Both the position numbers and the translations under genes were made by a program. A stretch of DNA of 16,514 nt from JBGOUJ01 sp041477005 (GTDB lineage: Bacteria > Acidobacteriota > Terriglobia > Bryobacterales > JACQDG01): assembly GCA_041477005.1 (NCBI GenBank), contig JBGOUJ010000097.1, positions 1 to 16,514 on the forward strand, read 5' to 3'. A model generated the notes under the pieces. The model was not told where the DNA came from and did no database searches. It saw only the letters and a program-made list of their open reading frames with translations. Every line of letters starts with the position of its first letter. Position 1 is the first letter of the stretch. Positions 1-5,443 of this stretch are shown one piece after another.

Positions 1-325
1 CCTCGATCTTCCACTGGGGCGGGCGGACCAGGGCGAGAACGCCCTGGGCGGACTCCGTGCCGCCCAAAGTTTGAAACAGCGAGTCGGAGACCACCGACAA
101 TCTGATGCCGCGCCGGGCATCGAGGAGCCGCTCGACCTCACTGCGGGCGCCCTCGGCGGCGATGACGATGGGAACTTCGAGCTTGCTGCGGAGCGCCTCT
201 TCAACAAGATGAAAGGTTTCGGCGATCAGCAAGCCGTCGCTGGTCAGCGAGCCGCGGCTGATGGCGCGGCGGACATCCTTGAGTAGGGGATTGGCGGGGC
301 TCGCCAGCAGCCTGAACTTCGCCAT
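1..325 (-). CDS. TrmH/SpoU-family RNA 2'-O-methyltransferase, N-terminal part
   Basis: This is the 5' end of a gene that runs off the left edge, about 108 codons. The translation has the pattern of the SpoU substrate-binding domain that precedes the SAM-binding SPOUT knot: SPANPLLKDVRR near the start, then LIAETFHLVEEAL, and ESAQGVLALVRPP at the window edge. Family members 2'-O-methylate ribose in rRNA or tRNA; the target cannot be told because the catalytic domain is outside the window. The start is ambiguous. ATG at 325 gives MAKFRLLAS, and ATG at 340 is in frame and adds MAKSI. The two starts lie in a 15-nt tandem duplication, and neither has a clear Shine-Dalgarno. The gene diverges from tsaC with only 33-48 bp between starts. 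Confidence 0.8.
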   Translation of the reverse strand, partial: MAKFRLLASPANPLLKDVRRAISRGSLTSDGLLIAETFHLVEEALRSKLEVPIVIAAEGARSEVERLLDARRGIRLSVVSDSLFQTLGGTESAQGVLALVRPPQWKIE

Positions 326-344
326 AATGGACTTCGCCATAATG
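316..344. repeat. 15-nt tandem duplication over the methyltransferase start
   Basis: The 14-mer ACTTCGCCATAATG occurs at 316-329 and again at 331-344, a period of 15 nt. On the minus strand this duplicates the ATG-GCG-AAG start context in frame, so the methyltransferase has two possible initiation codons five codons apart. Confidence 0.8.
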
Positions 345-373
345 ATATGTAGGAATCGTAATAGAATTGCGGG

Positions 374-1003
374 GTGACTGCCATAGTGCACGTGAATCCG
401 GCGCAGCTCAATCGCGCGGCGATCGAACGGGCGGCGGCGGCCATTCGGCGTGGGGAGGTGATCGCGATCCCCACCGACACGGTTTATGGGCTGGCGGCGA
501 ACCCGTTTCAGCCGGAGGCCGTCCGCCGGATCTTCCGGCTCAAGGGGCGGCCTGAGAACAAGCCCATCCTGCTGCTGGTAGAATCGGTGCGGCAAGCGGA
601 GGCGCTGATGGCCGCGCTTCCGGAAGCGTTCGAGCGGCTGGCAGCGCGGTTCTGGCTGGGCCCGGAGGGCGCCCCGCTGACCCTGATCCTGCCGGCGGCG
701 CCGGCCGTGCCGGAGTGGATCACGGCGGGAACCGGGACGGTGGCCGTTCGAATGCCGGGGTCGGTCTTGACGCGGGAGATCATTCGGGCCGCGCGCGTGC
801 CGCTGACGGGAACGAGCGCGAACCGGTCGGGACTTCCGGCGGCGGAAACGGCGGAGCAGGTCCGGCAGGCGTTTCCCCGGGGCCTGGCGTTGATCGTGGA
901 TGGAGGGCCGGCGCGGACCAGCGCCCCCTCCACGCTCGTGGATTTGACGCTGGGCCGGCCGCGGGTGGTCCGCGAGGGGGCGATACCGGCGGCGGAGATA
1001 TGA
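374..1003 (+). CDS. tsaC: L-threonylcarbamoyladenylate synthase (TsaC/YrdC/Sua5 family)
   Basis: This enzyme makes threonylcarbamoyl-AMP from threonine, bicarbonate and ATP, the first step of t6A37 modification of ANN-decoding tRNAs in the cytoplasm. The 209-residue protein has the YrdC signatures: AIRRGEVIAIPTDTVYGLAAN (about 24-43), RIFRLKGRPENKPI (52-65) and PLTGTSANRSG near residue 150. It is the short form without a C-terminal Sua5 domain. The GTG start keeps the usual short N-terminal strand. One oddity: the conserved FWPGPLTL motif reads FWLGPEGAPLTL (93-104), so four residues, EGAP, appear inserted. The extra 12 nt belong to a GC palindrome repeated in other genes here. The stop overlaps the next gene's start as ATGA, which suggests translational coupling. 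Confidence 0.93.
   Translation: MTAIVHVNPAQLNRAAIERAAAAIRRGEVIAIPTDTVYGLAANPFQPEAVRRIFRLKGRPENKPILLLVESVRQAEALMAALPEAFERLAARFWLGPEGAPLTLILPAAPAVPEWITAGTGTVAVRMPGSVLTREIIRAARVPLTGTSANRSGLPAAETAEQVRQAFPRGLALIVDGGPARTSAPSTLVDLTLGRPRVVREGAIPAAEI
658..676 (+). repeat. GC palindromic micro-repeat, copy in tsaC
   Basis: GGGCCCGGAGGGCGCCCCG encodes the end of Leu and then Gly-Pro-Glu-Gly-Ala-Pro. Removing the 12 nt at 665-676 restores the family motif FW-x-GPLTL, which is the best evidence here that the motif was inserted. It can fold as a tight GCCC-GGA-GGGC hairpin and contains the perfect 8-bp palindrome GGGCGCCC. Confidence 0.6.
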
Positions 1004-1581
1004 AGGTCCGGGCTTTCGCAGCGGCGTGCATCGGGATCGTGGCCGGGTGTTTCCTCTACGTGTACGCCCAGGTGTGGCGGCAGGCGTACCGGGACGAAGC
1101 GGCGGCGGCCGACGCCATCGTGGTGTTCGGGGCGGCGGAATACCGGGGCCATCCTTCTCCCGTGTTGAGGGCGCGGCTGGACCACGCGCTCGATCTCTAC
1201 CGGCGCGGCCTCGCCCCGCGTATTATTACGACAGGCGGGCACGGCGGCGACCGGCAGTTCACCGAAGGCGACGTCGGGCGGAGCTATCTGGCCAGGAACA
1301 ACGTGCCTTCCGAGATGATCGTGGTGGAAAACGAAGGCGATACGACGATGGAAAGCGCGGTAGCGGTGGCCGAGATTATGGACCGCATGCGGATGGCGTC
1401 GTGCATCGTGGTCAGCGACGGCTATCACATCTACCGGGTGAAGAAGATGCTGGAGTCGCGCGGGATTCGGGCGCTGGGATCGCCGCGCAGCCCGGGGGCG
1501 GATACGCCCGTCCGGCGGGGATGGTACTACGCGCGGCAGGCGCTGGGGTACATGCTGTGGAGGCTGGGAATTAGGATTTGA
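1000..1581 (+). CDS. YdcF/SanA-like DUF218 membrane-anchored protein
   Basis: A 193-residue protein with an N-terminal hydrophobic segment (about 4-22), probably a single membrane anchor, and a DUF218 domain in the remainder. Family landmarks are AIVVFGAAEYRG after the anchor, the basic-rich helix LRARLDHALDLYRRGLAPRIITTGG, NEGDTTMESA and IVVSDGYHIYR. Relatives such as SanA and ElyC are linked to envelope integrity, but the biochemical activity of the family is poorly defined, so no reaction is assigned. The ATG at 1000 is chosen because it overlaps the tsaC stop (ATGA) and places the hydrophobic anchor at the N-terminus; an upstream in-frame extension would only be an out-of-frame reading of tsaC. 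It is probably co-transcribed with tsaC. Confidence 0.85.
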   Translation: MKVRAFAAACIGIVAGCFLYVYAQVWRQAYRDEAAAADAIVVFGAAEYRGHPSPVLRARLDHALDLYRRGLAPRIITTGGHGGDRQFTEGDVGRSYLARNNVPSEMIVVENEGDTTMESAVAVAEIMDRMRMASCIVVSDGYHIYRVKKMLESRGIRALGSPRSPGADTPVRRGWYYARQALGYMLWRLGIRI

Positions 1582-1606
1582 GGATTTCTAGATTGGGTGC
1601 TTGACG

Positions 1607-1951
1607 ATGAAGAAAATGGACTACGCGATTGTGTTTGTCAGCGACATGAACCGGTCCGTGGCGTTTTATCGCGACCGGATGGGGCTGCCGCTGAGATTTG
1701 AGTCGCCGGGGTGGAGCGAGTTTGCAACCGAAGGGACCACCCTTGCGCTGCACAAAGCGGGACACACGCCGGCAGGACGCTGCCAGCCGGGGTTTGCGGT
1801 GGAGAATCTGAGCGAATTCCACCAGAAGGCGGAGGCGGCCGGGATGAAATGCATCCAGCCGCCGAAGGTGCAGGACTTCGGCGGGGTGCTGGCCGTTTAT
1901 GCCGATCCGGACGGGCTGCCGATTTCGGTCTGGGGGGCGCAGGAAAAGTAG
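1607..1951 (+). CDS. VOC-family (glyoxalase/bleomycin-resistance fold) protein
   Basis: A small 114-residue protein with the paired beta-alpha-beta-beta-beta fold signature of the vicinal oxygen chelate superfamily: MDYAIVFVSDMNRSVAFYRDRMGLPL at the N-terminus, GFAVENLSEFHQKAEAAGMKC in the middle and YADPDGLPISVW at the end. The canonical last metal ligand, Glu after DPDGN, is not present (DPDGLPISVW), so a metal-dependent glyoxalase activity is doubtful and the substrate is unknown. ATG at 1607 is preferred; an in-frame TTG at 1601 would add two residues. It follows the YdcF-like gene by about 25 bp and could be in the same transcript. Confidence 0.85.
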   Translation: MKKMDYAIVFVSDMNRSVAFYRDRMGLPLRFESPGWSEFATEGTTLALHKAGHTPAGRCQPGFAVENLSEFHQKAEAAGMKCIQPPKVQDFGGVLAVYADPDGLPISVWGAQEK

Positions 1952-1981
1952 TGCAGCCGGCCCGAGGCCTGACCCGAAGGC

Positions 1982-2293
1982 CTACACGTCGATCGGAACG
2001 CGCAGGCCGTCGTTGAAGCGGTTGGTCAGGTTGGCCGTTCCGACGGTGAGGACCAGCTCGACGATTTGTTCCGCGTTGAAGTGCTCGGCCAGTTCATCGA
2101 GGTCCTGCTGGCGGATGCAGGACGCGTGCGCGGTGGCAAGCCGGGCGTAGCGGACGGCGGCGCGCTCCTCCTCGGTGAACACGTCGCGGCGTTCGCCGCC
2201 GGGATCCTTCAAAGCCTGGATCTGCTCCTCGCTGACACCGTGCCGCTTACCCGAAGCGGTGTGGGCGCGGCTGCAATACTCGCAGTGGTTGCC
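1982..2293 (-). pseudogene. Carboxymuconolactone decarboxylase/AhpD-like fragment, 5' end missing
   Basis: About 104 codons of a CMD-family protein, read on the minus strand from GNHCEYCSRAHTASGKR to NRFNDGLRVPIDV. The CxxCxxxH motif (HCEYCSRAH), used by AhpD-like members for peroxide or alkylhydroperoxidase chemistry, is intact at the extreme N-terminal end. Upstream, the frame enters repeat DNA within a codon or two (WLLADG) and hits a stop at 2309-2311. No ATG lies between that stop and the motif. The only downstream start-like codon, TTG at 2212, would exclude the CxxC motif. Family members usually have several dozen residues before CxxC, so the gene looks decapitated by the adjacent repeat element. 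A frame-intact remnant suggests the event is fairly recent. Confidence 0.75.
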
Positions 2294-2519
2294 GTCAGCA
2301 AGCAGCCATCAGCCGTCAGCCATCGGCTATCAGCAAGCAGTTATCAGCAGGCAGCTAGCAGCAAGCGGCCATCGGCTATCAGCTCGCGGCAGGCGGCTCA
2401 GGGAACGCCGTTTGGCTGAACGCTCGATCGGCAACCAAACGCCGCGTCCATGGGTTTGCTGACGGCTGATGGCTGACGGCTGACTACTGCTTGCTGATGG
2501 CTGACGGCTGCTTGCTGAC
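2294..2519. repeat. Inverted-repeat element of GTCAGC/AGCCATCAGCC units
   Basis: A gene-free element made of degenerate iterations of words such as GCCATCAGCC, GTCAGC and AAGCAG. The left part reads them one way (2294-2395) and the right part carries their complement (about 2457-2519). The outer arms 2294-2314 and 2499-2519 are 21 nt with one mismatch, so the element could form a long cruciform or hairpin. A central core (about 2396-2456) has a shorter inverted pair, CGTTTGG/CCAAACG. There is no transposase. It resembles the REP/short interspersed repeats common between genes in large soil-bacterial genomes. One end abuts the CMD fragment and the other lies about 16 bp from the LytTR gene stop. 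Confidence 0.8.
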
Positions 2520-2535
2520 CGCTGGTTCCCCGCTG

Positions 2536-3360
2536 TCACAGTTTCAGCAGCTCCCGGAGCCGGCGGGTTTGGGCGCGGCTGACGGGGATTTCCGTGTGTT
2601 TCTTGTCGTCCATGCGGAGCTGGTAGCTGGACTTGAACCAGGGCACCACTTCCTTGATCTTATTGATATTTACCAGGTACGAACGGTGAGCGCGCCAGAA
2701 CGTGGCCGGGTCCAGGGCCGACTGCAGCTCCTCGATGGTGCGGTAGTTCGATTGGCCTTCGATCATGGTGGCGACAATCGTGATCAGGCCGTCGTCAATG
2801 GTGGCATAGATGACGTCCTCGGAATCGACCAGGAAGAGCCGGTTGGCGTGCTTGACGAGGAGCTTGGTGCGTCCGGGGTGGCCGGCTGCACCTGCCGGGG
2901 CGCCGGCCGGGCCTGGGCCCGGCGCCGGCTCGGAACGGGCGGCGTCGGGAGCGCGCGACTCGATGAGGCGGCGGACGCGGTCGAGCGAAACGCGCAGACG
3001 CAGCTTGTCGATGGGCTTGAGAAGGTAATCGACCGCTTCGACCTCGAAGGCCTCTACCGCATATTGCTCATGCGCCGTGGTGAAGATGAAATGGGGAAGG
3101 GGGTCGCCGCGGTCGAGCAATTGGCGAACCACGCCCAGCCCGTCGAGGCCGGGCATCTGGACGTCGAGCAAAACCAGCTCGGGTCCGTGGGCCTGGATCA
3201 TGTCGAGCGCTTCCAGGCCGTTGGAGGCGGTGGCCACGACCTCCACGTCGGGACAGTCGCGCAACAGATAACACAATTCTTCGCGGGCCAACTGCTCGTC
3301 ATCCACCACCAGGGTGGTGAGCGTGGCCGCGACAGCCTGCCTGTCGGGCATACACTCCAT
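2536..3360 (-). CDS. LytTR-family response regulator (receiver plus LytTR DNA-binding domain)
   Basis: A 274-residue two-component response regulator of the LytR/AlgR type. The receiver domain (about 15-130) has the acidic pair D20-D21, phospho-acceptor D66 in LVLLDVQMPGLDG, the T93/T94 switch in IFTTAHEQYAVEAF and K114 in DYLLKPI. A Gly/Pro/Ala-rich linker (about 140-162) joins it to a C-terminal LytTR domain (about 165-272), with FWRAHRSYLVNINKIKEV and IPVSRAQTRRLRELL typical of the family. It should bind direct-repeat DNA sites when phosphorylated. No histidine kinase gene is in the window. ATG at 3360 is used; an in-frame ATG at 3351 is equally possible and neither has a convincing Shine-Dalgarno. 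The linker contains a copy of the GPxGAP-encoding palindrome. Confidence 0.92.
   Translation of the reverse strand: MECMPDRQAVAATLTTLVVDDEQLAREELCYLLRDCPDVEVVATASNGLEALDMIQAHGPELVLLDVQMPGLDGLGVVRQLLDRGDPLPHFIFTTAHEQYAVEAFEVEAVDYLLKPIDKLRLRVSLDRVRRLIESRAPDAARSEPAPGPGPAGAPAGAAGHPGRTKLLVKHANRLFLVDSEDVIYATIDDGLITIVATMIEGQSNYRTIEELQSALDPATFWRAHRSYLVNINKIKEVVPWFKSSYQLRMDDKKHTEIPVSRAQTRRLRELLKL
2895..2913 (-). repeat. GC palindromic micro-repeat, copy in the LytTR linker
   Basis: On the minus strand this reads GGCCCGGCCGGCGCCCCGG and encodes Gly-Pro-Ala-Gly-Ala-Pro. It matches the mutY copy except for one base. It lies in the flexible linker between the receiver and LytTR domains, where extra residues should be tolerated. 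Confidence 0.45.
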
Positions 3361-3469
3361 TCTATATCAGGCTATGATGGAAAGTTTACACTTCTAACTC
3401 CGGAGAGCAACAGTGCCCATCCAGAACGGGCTGATCACCCACCTGGGGTTGGAGTACTACGACTGGCGC

Positions 3470-3746
3470 TCAGCCGCGACTGACGCTCAGGTGCGAGCCC
3501 TTGGGGGCCAGGCGCTGCTCGAGAGTTGTGACCCGGCGGTCGATGTCCTTGAGTGTGGAGGAAACGTCGCGAAGAGTCTCCGTCAACTCGTCGATGCGCG
3601 CGTCGAGCCTTTCCATGTGCCGGTCGAGGCTGTCGATGCGGCGGTTGATGGTGTCGAAATTCTTGTTCTGCGCCCAGACGGCGAGGAAAGATAGCGATCA
3701 GCAATGGCAGCGTGATCCCGATCGTGGGAATCAGCTCTTTCAGCAC
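3470..3746 (-). pseudogene. Small membrane/coiled-coil protein gene with an apparent +1 frameshift
   Basis: The minus-strand reading from GTG at 3746 gives VLKELIPTIGITLPLLIAIF, a hydrophobic membrane segment. One base later in phase, the sequence continues as LAVWAQNKNFDTINRR and then a strong heptad coiled coil (IDSLDRHMERLDARIDELTETL, DIDRRVTTLEQRL), ending at TGA 3470-3472. The two halves join if one T of the TTT at 3687-3689 is removed, giving a protein of about 91 residues. The downstream frame has an in-frame stop just before the junction and no start of its own. The cause may be mutation, sequence error or ribosomal slippage at UUU-C. Its 5' end lies only 14 bp from the divergent epimerase start. 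Function unknown. Confidence 0.65.
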
Positions 3747-3760
3747 ATAAAGATTCTGGC

Positions 3761-4747
3761 ATGAAGGGAAAAGTACTGGTAATCGGCGGGACCTTGTTCA
3801 TCGGCAAGGAACTGGTGCGGCGGCTGCTGGAGCGCGGGCATTCCGTCACCATCCTGCACCGAGGGCGGTCGCGGGCGCCGGAGGGGACCGAGGAGATTCT
3901 TTGCGACCGCAACGATCCGGAGGCGGTGCGGCGGGCGCTCGCCGGGCGCAAGTTTGAGCTGGTCTTTGACGATGTTTACGATTGGCAGCGGGGAACCACG
4001 GCCGAGCAGGTGAGCGCGGCCGCCGAGGCTTGCGGGGCCGGGATCCGGCGGTATGTATTTATATCGAGTGTGGCCGCTTACGGGCAGGGAGAGAACCGGC
4101 GGGAGGACGAGCCGCTGGCCGCGGCCGACGACCCGCAGCCTTACATCCGCAACAAGGCCGGGACGGAGCGGATGCTGTTTCGGATGCACCGCGAGCGAGG
4201 GTTTCCGGTGGTGACGGTGCGGCCGCCTTACGTGTATGGACCGGGGAATCCGTTCTATCGGGAGACGTTCTTCTGGGACCGGATCGGGCGCGGCCGGCCG
4301 GTGATCGTGCCGGAGGACGGGGCGCGGTGGATGCAGTTTGTGTATGTCAAGGATCTGGCGTGGGCGATGCTGCGGGCGACCGAGGTCGAGGCGGCCGTCG
4401 GGCAAGCGTACAACATTGCCAACCCCGCTCCGGTTACGCAGGTGGAGGCGGTGCAGGCGTTTGCGGCGGCGGCCGGGCGCGAACCGCGGATGGTCTTCGT
4501 GCCTCGGGAGCGAATCGGGCAGGCGGGGGGCGGAATTTTCGAGCCGCCGTTTTACTTCGGGGAATACTTCGATCTGCCGGGGATCACCCAATCGATCGAG
4601 AAAGCCCGGCGGGAACTCGCCTTTGAGCCGGCGCCGTTCGCGCAGGGGCTGGCTGAAACCTATCAGTGGTATTTAGAGGAACGGCGCGCGGCGGCGCCGG
4701 ATTTCTCCTTCGAGGACGCGTTGCTCCAGGGTACAATGGCGTTATGA
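3761..4747 (+). CDS. NAD-dependent epimerase/dehydratase (extended SDR family)
   Basis: A 328-residue extended short-chain dehydrogenase. The N-terminus has the Rossmann nucleotide-binding loop GGTLFIG (about 9-15). A Ser-containing strand, RYVFISSVAAYG, is followed by the YxxxK catalytic pair in PYIRNKAGTERML, and then VTVRPPYVYGPGNP, which is typical of NAD(P)-dependent sugar-nucleotide epimerases and reductases. The substrate cannot be read from the sequence; some relatives are annotated only as NAD-dependent epimerases or chloroplast RNA-binding-like SDRs. ATG at 3761 begins right before the glycine-rich strand, as expected. The stop overlaps the sdhC start by 4 nt (ATGA), so it sits at the head of the sdh operon although no functional link is obvious. 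Confidence 0.88.
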   Translation: MKGKVLVIGGTLFIGKELVRRLLERGHSVTILHRGRSRAPEGTEEILCDRNDPEAVRRALAGRKFELVFDDVYDWQRGTTAEQVSAAAEACGAGIRRYVFISSVAAYGQGENRREDEPLAAADDPQPYIRNKAGTERMLFRMHRERGFPVVTVRPPYVYGPGNPFYRETFFWDRIGRGRPVIVPEDGARWMQFVYVKDLAWAMLRATEVEAAVGQAYNIANPAPVTQVEAVQAFAAAAGREPRMVFVPRERIGQAGGGIFEPPFYFGEYFDLPGITQSIEKARRELAFEPAPFAQGLAETYQWYLEERRAAAPDFSFEDALLQGTMAL

Positions 4748-5418
4748 ATGCGGGCCCGGATCGAAGCTTTTTGTGGCGGCGGCTGCACTCGTTTTCGGGC
4801 ATCTTTCCGGTCGGAGTGTTCCTGCTGGAGCACCTTTACACCAACCTCTACGCCGTGAAGGGGGTCGACGCTTACAACGAGAAGGTCGCGGGATTGACCT
4901 CGCTGCCGCTGCTATTGGGGATCGAGATTGTCTTCATTTACGTTCCAATCGTCTACCACGCGCTGTACGGCGTGTGGATCTGGTGGCGGGGGGAAGCAAA
5001 CCTGGCGCAGTATCCGTGGATGGGCAACTGGATGTACTCGCTGCAACGCTGGACGGGCCTGGTGACAATGGCCTACATCGTCTTCCATGCCTGGGAACAG
5101 CGGTTCGCCGGGGCGCACATTGTGACGCACTCGTTCGTGGCGTTTTCCAAGGTGCAGCACAGCATCGACCGGCCGGTGGTGCACGTGTTCTACGTGGTGG
5201 GGCTGCTCGCGGCGTGCTTTCACTTTGCCTACGGCGTGTGGCTGTTCGCGTGCAAATGGGGATTCGTGCCGGGGGCCCAGGCGCAGCGAAAACTGCTGTG
5301 GGCCTGCGCGGGCCTGTTCCTGCTGCTGAGCGGGGCGGGCCTGGCGAGCTTGCGGAGCATCTCCGTCGAGCGGATGCAGCCGGCCCCGGAGGAGTTGATC
5401 CGGATGCGGGGGAATTGA
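4744..5418 (+). CDS. sdhC: Succinate dehydrogenase cytochrome b558 subunit (B-type)
   Basis: A 224-residue integral membrane subunit with five predicted hydrophobic helices that anchors SdhAB and carries heme b for quinone reduction. The N-terminal pattern RRLHSFSGIFPVGVFLLEHLYTN is characteristic of the SdhC b558 family. Histidines H30, H72, H115 and H160 fall at spacings close to the four heme-ligand histidines known from Bacillus SdhC, which points to a di-heme type B enzyme. The start overlaps the preceding epimerase stop (ATGA). Gene order C-A-B matches the Bacillus-type operon. The N-terminal ATG gives the usual short cytoplasmic segment before helix I. Confidence 0.93.
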   Translation: MNAGPDRSFLWRRLHSFSGIFPVGVFLLEHLYTNLYAVKGVDAYNEKVAGLTSLPLLLGIEIVFIYVPIVYHALYGVWIWWRGEANLAQYPWMGNWMYSLQRWTGLVTMAYIVFHAWEQRFAGAHIVTHSFVAFSKVQHSIDRPVVHVFYVVGLLAACFHFAYGVWLFACKWGFVPGAQAQRKLLWACAGLFLLLSGAGLASLRSISVERMQPAPEELIRMRGN

Positions 5419-5443
5419 GGGATCGTCAACCGCGCAATCGTCC

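Noticed and set aside
143..154. Another GGGCGCCC palindrome in the methyltransferase gene as a sixth micro-repeat copy
   Set aside because: Only the 8-bp core matches. The flanking GGGCCC half is absent and the encoded residues fit the family without an insertion.
508..1428. Long minus-strand open frame opposite tsaC and the YdcF-like gene
   Set aside because: It is antisense to two well-recognised genes and its translation has no domain signature. Long antisense frames are expected at this GC content.
2294..2519. CRISPR array
   Set aside because: The units are degenerate, of variable spacing and arranged as inverted halves. There are no constant repeats with unique spacers and no cas genes.
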